A stretch of 6,982 nucleotides of DNA from an uncultured Oscillospiraceae bacterium. GTDB lineage: Bacteria > Bacillota > Clostridia > Oscillospirales > Oscillospiraceae. Each line of letters opens with the position of its first letter. The stretch's first letter is position 1. The notes beneath the pieces are model-generated. The model had not been told where the DNA came from, did no database searches, and saw nothing but the letters and a program-made list of their open reading frames with translations. The translations under genes were made by a program, and so were the position numbers. Shown here in pieces: positions 1 through 6,131 of the stretch. The stretch covers positions 1-6,982 of the forward strand of contig CANQKJ010000114.1 of the NCBI GenBank assembly GCA_947624465.1, written 5' to 3'.

Positions 1-1470
1 GTTCACAGCGGGCAGGGTGTTCATGATGTCCAGGCCCTTCTCGAACTTGGCGCTGGCCTCGGTGCGCATCCCCAGGGCCAGGGCGCCCCGGCGGATGCAG
101 GTGCCGTCGAAGCAGGCGGACTCGAACACCACGTCGGCGGTATCGGCCACGATCTCGGAGTTCAGGCCGCCCATGATGCCCGCCAGGCCCACGGCCCTGC
201 CCTCGTCGGCGATGACCAGGTGGTTGCGGTTGAGGATGTGGACCTGCCCGTCCAGGGTGGTCAGCTCCTCGCCTTCCTCCGCCCGGCGGACGATGATCTT
301 CCCGCCGTTGACGTAGCGGTAGTCGAAGGCGTGCATGGGCTGGCCGTACTCCAGCATCACGTAGTTGGTGATGTCCACGATGTTATTGATGGGCCGCACC
401 CCCATGGCCCGGAGCCGCTCCCGCATCCACTTGGGGGAGGGGGCGATCTTCACGTTGCGGACCATCCGGGCGGTGTACCGGGGGACCAGGTCGGCGGCGG
501 GGGTCTCCACGTCCAGCAGCTCCGCGAGGCTGCCCTCGGCCCCGCCCTTCACCACCGGCTCATGGAGCCGGAGGGGCTGGCCGAAGGTGGCGGCGGCCTC
601 CCTCGCCAGGCCGATGACGCTGAGGCAGTCGGGCCGGTTTGGGGTGATCTCGAATTCCACCACCCGGTCGTCGGCGTTGATGACCGGCCTGATGTCGTCG
701 CCGGGGGCGATACCGTCCTCCTGGAGGACGAAGATGCCGTCAGGGATGCAGTGGGGGAACTCCCGTTGCTCCGCGTGGAGATCGGCCAGGGTGCAGACGG
801 CGGCGGTGGCGGTGTTGAAGGCAACCATGTCCCCGGCGTGGAGGTTCTGGCAGGGGGTGGTGACTACGGCGCCGGTAGGGCCGTCCTTATCGGCGTAGGT
901 GAGCACACAGGTCCAGAGGCCGTTCCCGGCGGGCTTGACCCCCTCCACGGAGGCGGCTACCACCGGGCCGTAGATCTTATGCCCCGGCTGCACATCCGCG
1001 GGGATGGAGGGCTTGTCCGGGTCGATGGGGTGGTAGTCGTTCAGCAGGGCGGCGGCGGTGATGACGGCGTAGGGGAAGTCCCGCTCGTCCAGGTTCAGCT
1101 CTTTGAGGGAACACAGCATCCCCTTGGACTTGACCCCCCGCAGATTGCCCCGGGTGATGTGGACCCCGCCGGGGAGGTACGAGTTGTCCTTGGCCGCGGG
1201 GACCAGGTCCCCCTCGTGGATGTTCCAGGCCCCGGTGACGATCTGCACCGGCTCGTCCTGGCCTACGTCCACCTGGCACACCCACATATGGTCGGAGTTG
1301 GGGTGCTTCTCCATGGACAAAATTTTGCCCACGACTACGTTGGAGATCTCAGCGCCCAGATCGGCGGTGCCCTCCACCTTGGACCCGGAGAGGGTCATGG
1401 CCTCGGCGAACTCTTTATCGCCGGCGTCGATCTTCACGAACTCATTGAGCCATTTTCTGCTTAGATTCAT
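1..1470 (-). CDS. pheT: Phenylalanine--tRNA ligase beta subunit, 5' part (runs off the left edge)
   Basis: PheT pairs with PheS as an alpha2-beta2 cytoplasmic enzyme that charges tRNA-Phe. The beta chain supplies tRNA contacts and the editing site that clears Tyr-tRNA-Phe. The first 490 residues are visible; the gene continues beyond base 1. The start ATG lies 16 nt after the pheS stop, behind a GGGGAGGGG ribosome site. The N-terminus MNLSRKWLNEFV is typical. An EMAP-like tRNA-binding OB domain spans about residues 40-125 (KHPNSDHMWVCQVDVG, then the RGNLRGVKSKGMLCSL loop). The B1 continuation VEFEITPNRPDCLSVIGLAR is at 271-290. The B3/B4 editing region includes NNIVDITNYVMLEYGQPMHA (363-382) and RTEASAKFEKGLD (469-481). 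Oddly, about 107 residues (136-242) sit between the usual DFPYA and DGIFVLQED segments; they resemble a second OB copy. The family identity is certain; the insert's role is unknown. Confidence 0.97.
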   Translation of the reverse strand, partial: MNLSRKWLNEFVKIDAGDKEFAEAMTLSGSKVEGTADLGAEISNVVVGKILSMEKHPNSDHMWVCQVDVGQDEPVQIVTGAWNIHEGDLVPAAKDNSYLPGGVHITRGNLRGVKSKGMLCSLKELNLDERDFPYAVITAAALLNDYHPIDPDKPSIPADVQPGHKIYGPVVAASVEGVKPAGNGLWTCVLTYADKDGPTGAVVTTPCQNLHAGDMVAFNTATAAVCTLADLHAEQREFPHCIPDGIFVLQEDGIAPGDDIRPVINADDRVVEFEITPNRPDCLSVIGLAREAAATFGQPLRLHEPVVKGGAEGSLAELLDVETPAADLVPRYTARMVRNVKIAPSPKWMRERLRAMGVRPINNIVDITNYVMLEYGQPMHAFDYRYVNGGKIIVRRAEEGEELTTLDGQVHILNRNHLVIADEGRAVGLAGIMGGLNSEIVADTADVVFESACFDGTCIRRGALALGMRTEASAKFEKGLDIMNTLPAVN

Positions 1471-1486
1471 TGCTTTGCCCCTCCCC

Positions 1487-2512
1487 TCAGAATTGCTCCA
1501 GGAACCGCACGTCGTTTTCGAAGATCAGGCGCAGATCGTCGATCTTGAACCGGCGCATGGCGGTGCGCTCCAGGCCGAAGCCGAAGGCCCAGCCGGAGTA
1601 TACCTCCGGGTCGATGCCCGCCATCTCCAGCACATGGGGGTGGATCATCCCGGCGCCCAGCAGCTCGATCCAGCCCTCGCCCTTGCAGGTGGGGCAGCCC
1701 GCGCCGCGGCACTTGTGACACTGCACGTCCACCTCGCAGGAGGGCTCGGTGAAGGGGAAGTGGTGGGGGCGGAACCGGGTCTGGGTGTCCTCCCCGTACA
1801 TCTTCTTGATGACGGCGTTGAGGGTCCCCTTCAGATCGGCCATGGTGACCCCCTTGTCGATGACCATGCCCTCCACCTGGTGGAACATGGGGGAGTGGGT
1901 GGCGTCCACCTCGTCCTTGCGGTACACCCGGCCGGGGGCGATGATGCGGATGGGCAGGGGCATGGAGTCCATGGCCCGCACCTGCATGGGGGAGGTCTGG
2001 GAGCGGAGCATCACCCGCTCGTCCCTGTCAAAGTAGAAGGTGTCCGACCAGTCCCGGCTGGGGTGGCCTTCCCCGGCGTTGAGCCGGTCGAAGTTCAGCT
2101 CGGACAGCTCCACCTCAGGTCCGTCCAGCACGGTAAAGCCCATGCCGATGAAGATCTCCTTCATCTCGTCCAGGGCGATATACATGGGGTGCCGGTGGCC
2201 CAGGTCGACGGGCTTGCCGGGGATGGTCACGTCCACCGCCTCGGCCCTGAGCTTATGCTCCAGGGCGGCCTCCTCCAGCTTCTTGGAGGCGGTGTCCAGG
2301 GCGCTTTCCAGGGCGGCGCGGACCTCGTTGGCCAGCTGGCCCATGGCGGGGCGCTCCTCGGCGGACAGCTTCCCCATCTGTTTGAGGACGGCGGTGAGTT
2401 CGCCCTTTTTGCCCAGGTACTGGACCCGCAGGGCGTCCAGGTCGACCTTGGATTTTGCCCCTTCGAAGGCGGACAGGGCCGCGGCCCGGATGTTTGCTAA
2501 CTGTTCTTTCAT
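1487..2512 (-). CDS. pheS: Phenylalanine--tRNA ligase alpha subunit
   Basis: This is the catalytic subunit of the cytoplasmic class II synthetase; it forms Phe-AMP and transfers Phe to tRNA-Phe. The protein is 341 residues, the normal length. Residues 1-90 form the helical coiled-coil arm that contacts tRNA. Motif 1 is near GHRHPMYIALDEM (105-117), motif 2 spans RIIAPGRVYRKDEVDATHSP (189-208) with FHQVEG after it, and motif 3 is GFGLERTAMRR (311-321). Ala309 in SGWAFGFG corresponds to the Ala that sets the Phe pocket size in E. coli PheS (A294), so normal Phe specificity is expected. Cysteines 265, 268, 273 and 276 form two CxxC pairs that may bind zinc, as in many Bacillota PheS proteins. 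The ATG at 2512 has an AAAGGAG site at 2521-2527. The gene is third in the T-box-controlled operon, 31 nt after the flavoprotein gene, with pheT directly behind it. Confidence 0.98.
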   Translation of the reverse strand: MKEQLANIRAAALSAFEGAKSKVDLDALRVQYLGKKGELTAVLKQMGKLSAEERPAMGQLANEVRAALESALDTASKKLEEAALEHKLRAEAVDVTIPGKPVDLGHRHPMYIALDEMKEIFIGMGFTVLDGPEVELSELNFDRLNAGEGHPSRDWSDTFYFDRDERVMLRSQTSPMQVRAMDSMPLPIRIIAPGRVYRKDEVDATHSPMFHQVEGMVIDKGVTMADLKGTLNAVIKKMYGEDTQTRFRPHHFPFTEPSCEVDVQCHKCRGAGCPTCKGEGWIELLGAGMIHPHVLEMAGIDPEVYSGWAFGFGLERTAMRRFKIDDLRLIFENDVRFLEQF

Positions 2513-2543
2513 ATGAAAAACTCCTTTGCGTTGAGTGGATCTT

Positions 2544-3014
2544 TCACTTTTTCGGCCTGATCTTGCCGGTCATGGACTCCACGATCAGTTTGAACACTCT
2601 GGTGCAGGGCATGGCCGCCCGGCCATAGGGGAAGTCCTCCCGGCGGTAGTGGGCCATGAGCAGGCGCAGGGCGTCCTCCTTTTCCCCGTCGGGGACCGGC
2701 TCGACGCGGCCCCGGCCCACGACGCTCTGATACGCCATGGTGCAGGTCTTATGCTCATCGTCCAAAATCAGCTCGTGGGCGCAGTCCATCTCGAAGCTGG
2801 CCCGGCTGTCCCGCTCCATGAGGGCGTATTTTGTCCCCTCCATGGCGCCATGGAAATACAGCGTGACCTGCCCGTCCCGCGCCGCCATACCGAAGTTCAG
2901 CGGCAGGATGTAGGGGTATCCGTCGCCGTTCAGGGCCAGCCGGCACACGTCGCACCGCTCCATGATGGCCACAATGCCGTCGAAATCGGTCACTTCCCGG
3001 TCTTTTCGTCTCAT
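2544..3014 (-). CDS. Pyridoxamine 5'-phosphate oxidase / NimA-like flavoprotein
   Basis: This is a 156-residue cytoplasmic protein of the split-barrel FMN-binding fold (pyridoxamine-phosphate-oxidase-like, NimA/COG3467 type). The visible family pattern is MRRKDREV at the start, CDVCRLAL then PYILPLNFG (34-42), LYFHGAMEGTK (52-62), a core strand at YQSVVGRGRV (95-104), and the C-terminal LIVESMTGK (143-151). Members usually bind FMN or a related flavin as dimers; some reduce nitroimidazoles, but most have no known substrate, so no reaction is assigned. True PdxH enzymes are longer, which argues against pyridoxal phosphate synthesis. I chose the ATG at 3014 because GGGAGGGG at 3020-3027 is a well-placed ribosome site. 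An in-frame TTG at 3029 would swallow that site. The gene sits 29 nt after the DUF2500-like gene and 31 nt before pheS, so it should share their T-box control; why is unclear. Confidence 0.88.
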   Translation of the reverse strand: MRRKDREVTDFDGIVAIMERCDVCRLALNGDGYPYILPLNFGMAARDGQVTLYFHGAMEGTKYALMERDSRASFEMDCAHELILDDEHKTCTMAYQSVVGRGRVEPVPDGEKEDALRLLMAHYRREDFPYGRAAMPCTRVFKLIVESMTGKIRPKK

Positions 3015-3043
3015 GGGCTCCCCTCCCAAACGCGATTTTGGGT

Positions 3044-3361
3044 TCAGTCCTCATCCCGGAACCGGAGGAACTCCTTCCCCCGCCAGGTCAGCGTCCCCTC
3101 CGCGCCCTCCTTCAGCGCGGCGAAGTCGGCCCCCTCCAGGGCCAGTTCTACCTCCCGGCCGTCCTCCAGCCGGAAGGAGGCGAAGTACACCGTGGCCGGG
3201 GTCTGGTAGACGCGGCTGCGCTTCTGGGTGTCCGACCGCTTGGAGACCACCCGGGCGGAGGCGGTCTCCGCCCTCTCCCCGGAGCGGCCCAGCAGCCGCA
3301 CCGCCCCCAGGGCGATCACCACCAGGGCGAACATCAGCAGGATGACGGCCCAGCCGGGCAT
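3044..3361 (-). CDS. DUF2500-like membrane-anchored protein of unknown function
   Basis: This is a small protein of 105 residues. A single N-terminal hydrophobic segment at about residues 4-24 (WAVILLMFALVVIALGAV) is followed by a basic stretch, which suggests a membrane anchor with a cytosolic or wall-facing beta domain. The rest fits the DUF2500 pattern: ARVVSKRSDT (36-45), a strand with YFASFRLEDGREVELAL (59-75), and the end EGTLTWRGKEFLRF (88-101). No catalytic residues are evident and the family has no established role. The start is the ATG at 3361, nine bases after GAGGGGA at 3371-3376. A GTG two codons further upstream is too close to that site. It is the first gene after the T-box terminator, so its transcription needs readthrough. 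The DUF2500 assignment is from recall of the family pattern and is fairly, not fully, sure. Confidence 0.8.
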   Translation of the reverse strand: MPGWAVILLMFALVVIALGAVRLLGRSGERAETASARVVSKRSDTQKRSRVYQTPATVYFASFRLEDGREVELALEGADFAALKEGAEGTLTWRGKEFLRFRDED

Positions 3362-3382
3362 CGAACTCACTCCCCTCGGCAA

Positions 3383-3420
3383 TAAAAAACGCCTTTCCTC
3401 CCGAAATCGGGACGAAAGGC
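3383..3420 (-). terminator. Intrinsic terminator of the T-box leader
   Basis: On the minus strand a long hairpin (3391-3420) has outer arms GCCTTTC / GGAAAGGC and an inner stem CCCGA-TTT-CGGG, with a short mismatch between them. A run of T follows (GTTTTTTATT, 3381-3390). It lies directly after the T-box sequence and 20 nt before the first start codon's ribosome site region. It would stop transcription when tRNA-Phe is charged. Its 5' arm contains the CGTCCCG needed for the competing antiterminator. Confidence 0.95.
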
Positions 3421-3612
3421 AAACCTTCCGCGGTACCACCCGCGTTCGCGCCGCAAGGCGCGCGCTCAAGGCCCGATAACGGCGGGCCGCCGTCCCGCTC
3501 TCGCGGGCCGCTCCCGGGCGAACAGGCGACACGCCTCAGGGCGGCTCTCAGCCGGTGACCGCCCCTCTCTTGGACGCGCAAACTCGCCATTTTCCCGTTC
3601 CTCGCATTTACT
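3383..3612 (-). promoter_or_regulatory. T-box leader, tRNA-Phe specific, of the pheS-pheT operon
   Basis: This is a cis-acting RNA leader that reads tRNA charging. The canonical T-box sequence GGGTGGTACCGCGG lies on the minus strand at 3428-3441, just before a terminator hairpin. Its TGGT should pair with an ACCA tRNA end, which fits a discriminator A as in tRNA-Phe. Upstream is a GC-rich Stem I with a distal hairpin around GGCTGAGAGCC (3543-3553). The most likely specifier is TTC (Phe) at 3520-3522, in the context TTCGCCCGGGAGC, where a purine follows the codon as is usual. The segment CGTCCCG in the 5' arm of the terminator can pair instead with the T-box CGGG to form the antiterminator. 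The specifier call rests on context and on the downstream pheST genes; the T-box itself is unambiguous. The 5' limit is set by the predicted transcription start. Confidence 0.95.
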
Positions 3613-3618
3613 CTGCGC

Positions 3619-3647
3619 ATTGTAACATAAAAAGAGTTGAAACGCAA
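3619..3647 (-). promoter_or_regulatory. Leftward sigma-A-type promoter of the T-box/pheST operon
   Basis: On the minus strand the -35 is TTGCGT (3642-3647) and the -10 is TACAAT (3619-3624), with a 17-nt spacer. A TG one base before the -10 (TGTTACAAT) resembles an extended -10. Transcription would start near 3612, just upstream of Stem I of the T-box. The -35 keeps only the TTG half of the consensus, so its strength is uncertain, but position and spacing are right. Confidence 0.72.
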
Positions 3648-3665
3648 GGGCAATTTTATTATAAT
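3637..3665 (+). promoter_or_regulatory. Rightward sigma-A-type promoter of the nnr-lipoprotein-alr operon
   Basis: The -35 is TTGAAA (3637-3642) and the -10 is a perfect TATAAT (3660-3665), with the ideal 17-nt spacer. It lies in the only AT-rich pocket of the window. Transcription would start near 3672, giving a leader of about 88 nt before the first gene. Its -35 shares base 3642 with the -35 of the opposite promoter. Confidence 0.85.
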
Positions 3666-3671
3666 GAGGGG

Positions 3672-3759
3672 GATATTGAATGCGTGCCCTTCGAGCCTTC
3701 CACCCGTAGAGGGGAAGGCTTACAGAGGATTTTTTTGATTAAAAAAGGAGGTCCCGCCT
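3672..3759 (+). other. 5' leader of the rightward operon with a hairpin and a strong ribosome site
   Basis: The leader holds a hairpin with a 7-bp perfect outer stem, GCCTTCC (3695-3701) against GGAAGGC (3713-3719). A T7 run (3730-3736) follows ten bases later; this gap is too long for a standard intrinsic terminator. A nearly optimal ribosome site AAAGGAGGT (3744-3752) sits 7 nt before the ATG at 3760. A nine-codon frame starts at ATG 3680 and ends at TAG 3707-3709 inside the hairpin, but its ribosome site would lie at or before the predicted transcription start, so translation is doubtful. No known riboswitch was recognised. Confidence 0.5.
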
Positions 3760-5487
3760 ATGCAGCCCGTCGCCACAGCCGCCCAGATGAGAGAGCTGGA
3801 CCGCGCCGCCATTGAGGAGCGGGGCGTGCCCTCCCTGGACCTGATGGAGCACGCCGCCCGGGCCGTGGCCGGGGCGGTGATGGACCTGGTCCCCCTGCCC
3901 GACCGGGCGGGGGCAGACGGTCCCAGCGCTAACAGTTTCACCTCCGTGGCTTTCGTCACCGGGGAAGGGGAACCCTCCGACGAGGATCAACGGCAGATGG
4001 AGGCCCTCCGGGAGATCGTGGAATCCAAAAACGCCGACCCCACCCCCCGGATCGCCGTGTTCTGCGGCCCCGGCAACAACGGCGGGGACGGCTTCGCCGC
4101 CGCCCGGTTGTTGCTAAAGGCGGGCTATCAGGTCCACACCTACTTCCTCGGCGACCGGACTAAGATGACCCACGACGCCGCCGTCAACATGGCCCGGCTG
4201 GAGGAGGCCGGCGGGGCCGTGGAACCCTTTCGCCTGGACATGGACCACCCGGAGGCCCTGGACGATGAGACCCGGCTCCAGCTGGCCTGGCTGTCCACCT
4301 GCGACTGCGCGGTGGACGCCCTCTTTGGCGTGGGGCTGTCCCGGCCGGTGGAGGGCCTGTACCGCTCCGCCATCCAGTACCTGAACCGCATGGGCCCCCG
4401 GTGCCCCGTGGTGGCCTGCGACATCCCCTCCGGCGTCCACACCGACACCGGGGAGGTGCTGGGAGAGGCGGTGAACGCCGCCGTCACCGTCACCTTCACC
4501 TGCGGCAAGCAGGGGCTGTATCTGGGGGAGGGGGCTGCCCACGCCGGCGAGGTCCGGGTGGTGGACATCGGCATCCCCCACGACCTGGAGTTCCGCCTCA
4601 TCCACCGGGCCTCCGAGCGGGTGGAGGCCGTCCAGGCGGGCGAGTTCCGGCTCCCCCGCCGCCCCCGGGCCGCCCACAAGGGGGACTTCGGCAAGGTGTT
4701 CATCCTGGCGGGCAGCGTAGGCTATACCGGCGCGCCGGTGCTGGCGGCCAATGCCGCCGTGCGGGCGGGGGCCGGACTGGTATACCTGAGCGTTCCCAAA
4801 GAGATCTGGCCCATCATGGCCGTGAAATGTACCGAGGCCATGCCCTTCCCCCTGCCGGAGGACTACGACGTCCTCCTGGAGAAGGCGCGCTCCTGCGACG
4901 CGGCCCTCATCGGTCCCGGCCTGGGCCGCGCCCCCGAGACAGAGACGCTTGTCCTCCGCCTGCTGGCCGACCTGCCCATCCCCGTGGTGCTGGACGCCGA
5001 CGGCATAAACGCGCTGTCCGGGCATATAGATGTGTTGGACAAACGCTCCGCCCCCACGGTGCTCACCCCTCACGACGGGGAGTTTTCCCGGCTGACAGGG
5101 ACCGCTCTGCCCATCCATGACCGGCTGGCCGCCGCGAGGGACTTCGCCAGGGCCCATCACTGTGTGCTGGTTTTGAAGGGCCACGGCACCGTCACCGCCG
5201 CGCCCGACGGCCTGTGCCGCATCAACACCACCGGAAACCCCGGCATGGCCAGGGGCGGCTCCGGGGACGTGCTGGCGGGGATCGTCGCCGCGCTGCTGGC
5301 CCAGAAGCCCCTGAACGGTCCATATACCGGCGCGGCGGAGCTGGCCGCCGCCGGGGTGTGCTATCACGGCATGGCCGGGGACCGGGCGGCGGAACGGCTG
5401 GGGGAGTACGGCATGACCCCCTCCGACCTGCTGGCCGAGCTGCCGGGGGTGCTGCGGGACCACACGGAGCGGGACCAGACCATCTGA
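3760..5487 (+). CDS. nnr: Bifunctional NAD(P)H-hydrate epimerase / ADP-dependent NAD(P)H-hydrate dehydratase
   Basis: This cytosolic metabolite-repair enzyme acts on NADH and NADPH damaged by hydration. The N-terminal YjeF_N half interconverts the R and S hydrates and the C-terminal ribokinase-like half dehydrates the S form using ADP. The protein has 575 residues. Epimerase signatures are PSLDLMEHAARAVA (24-37), FCGPGNNGGDGFAAARLL (101-118), DCAVDALFGVGL (182-193) and VVACDIPSGVHTDTG (217-231). Dehydratase signatures are HKGDFGKVFILAGSVGYTGA (306-325), ALIGPGLGR (382-390), PVVLDADGINALS (408-420), TVLTPHDGEFSRLTG (433-447) and NPGMARGGSGDVLAG (493-507), where Asp503 is the likely catalytic base. 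Residues about 48-96 form an unusually long, partly charged link before the GPGNNGGDG loop. The start is fixed by AAAGGAGGT 7 nt upstream. It is the first gene of an operon with the lipoprotein and alr. The names nnrD and nnrE are used for the separate halves. Confidence 0.96.
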   Translation: MQPVATAAQMRELDRAAIEERGVPSLDLMEHAARAVAGAVMDLVPLPDRAGADGPSANSFTSVAFVTGEGEPSDEDQRQMEALREIVESKNADPTPRIAVFCGPGNNGGDGFAAARLLLKAGYQVHTYFLGDRTKMTHDAAVNMARLEEAGGAVEPFRLDMDHPEALDDETRLQLAWLSTCDCAVDALFGVGLSRPVEGLYRSAIQYLNRMGPRCPVVACDIPSGVHTDTGEVLGEAVNAAVTVTFTCGKQGLYLGEGAAHAGEVRVVDIGIPHDLEFRLIHRASERVEAVQAGEFRLPRRPRAAHKGDFGKVFILAGSVGYTGAPVLAANAAVRAGAGLVYLSVPKEIWPIMAVKCTEAMPFPLPEDYDVLLEKARSCDAALIGPGLGRAPETETLVLRLLADLPIPVVLDADGINALSGHIDVLDKRSAPTVLTPHDGEFSRLTGTALPIHDRLAAARDFARAHHCVLVLKGHGTVTAAPDGLCRINTTGNPGMARGGSGDVLAGIVAALLAQKPLNGPYTGAAELAAAGVCYHGMAGDRAAERLGEYGMTPSDLLAELPGVLRDHTERDQTI

Positions 5488-5507
5488 AAACGGAGGAACG
5501 GATCGAC

Positions 5508-6131
5508 GTGCGCAGACTTTTCGCCTGTGTACTGATGATGACCCTGCTGGCGGCCTGCGCCCCGGCGGGCGAGACCCCGGAGGACGCCGCCTTCCATTTG
5601 CAGGAGCGCTACCGGGCCGTGGCGGGCTTTTCCGCCACGGTGGATCTGACGGCGGAGTACGGCGACCGGGTCTACGACTTTACGGTGGACGCCCTCTGCC
5701 GGAAGGACGGCGAGACGGTGCTGACCATCACCGCCCCGGAGCTCATCGCCGGGATCACCGCCCGGCTGGCCGAGGGGGAGACCGTGCTGGAGTACGACGG
5801 AGCCGCCCTCTCCCTGGGCGACCTGGACGGGGAGGGCCTCACCCCCGTGTCCGCCATCCCGGAGCTGTTCCGGCAGGCGGCCACAGGCTGGATGGCCCGA
5901 TGCGCCTGGGAAGACGAGGAACGGACCCGATTGGAGACCCTCTGCCGGGACCCGGAGGCGGAGGAGGGGACCGGGGCGGAATTCCTGATGCTCTTTGACC
6001 GGGAGACCTTCGCCCCCATCCGGGCGGAGCTGAGCCGGGACGGGGTGCGGGTGCTCACCGCCCAGTTCAGCGATTTTACCTTTTTGGAGATGACCGACGA
6101 TGACACAGGAGACGGCCCGGACCTGGGCTGA
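5508..6131 (+). CDS. Lipoprotein, LolA/YdcC/GerS-like
   Basis: This is a 207-residue exported lipoprotein. The signal peptide has basic RR at 2-3, a hydrophobic core (LFACVLMMTLL) and the lipobox LAAC with acylated Cys17, so the mature protein should be anchored to the outer face of the membrane. The rest has alternating strands such as FSATVDLTAEYGDRVYDFTV and a C-terminal VRVLTAQFSDFTFLEM, which suits a LolA-like half-barrel that binds a hydrophobic ligand. Between nnr and alr, such genes are usually YdcC-like (B. subtilis) or GerS-like (C. difficile, needed for spore cortex hydrolysis). The family call therefore leans on both fold impression and neighbourhood. The start is GTG at 5508, 10 nt after GGAGGA (5492-5497) and 20 nt past the nnr stop; the downstream ATGs would destroy the signal peptide. 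The 3' end overlaps alr by 32 nt. The exact function is unproven. Confidence 0.85.
   Translation: MRRLFACVLMMTLLAACAPAGETPEDAAFHLQERYRAVAGFSATVDLTAEYGDRVYDFTVDALCRKDGETVLTITAPELIAGITARLAEGETVLEYDGAALSLGDLDGEGLTPVSAIPELFRQAATGWMARCAWEDEERTRLETLCRDPEAEEGTGAEFLMLFDRETFAPIRAELSRDGVRVLTAQFSDFTFLEMTDDDTGDGPDLG

Noticed and set aside
220..1464. Long open frame on the plus strand opposite pheT
   Set aside because: It is antisense to an unmistakable pheT, is rich in Gly, His, Val and Pro as expected from reverse reading of GC-rich codons, and shows no motif.
1684..1719. CxxC-CxxC cluster in PheS as a novel zinc insertion
   Set aside because: Cysteines in this position are common in PheS of Bacillota and other bacteria, so it is not new.
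1103..2500. 465-codon open frame on the plus strand across pheS and the pheT start
   Set aside because: The composition is that of an antisense shadow of high-GC genes; pheS on the other strand has all class II motifs.
3014..3029. TTG at 3029 as the start of the flavoprotein
   Set aside because: The SD GGGAGGGG lies between TTG and the ATG at 3014, so it can only serve the ATG.
3051..3653. 200-codon minus-strand frame through the T-box leader
   Set aside because: It crosses the T-box and terminator RNA, is out of frame with the DUF2500-like gene, and would start upstream of the predicted transcription start.
4114..5463. 449-codon open frame on the minus strand opposite the NAD(P)H-hydrate repair gene
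   Set aside because: It is a shadow frame rich in Gly, Gln, His and Val with no recognisable domain; the plus strand encodes clear YjeF_N and dehydratase motifs.
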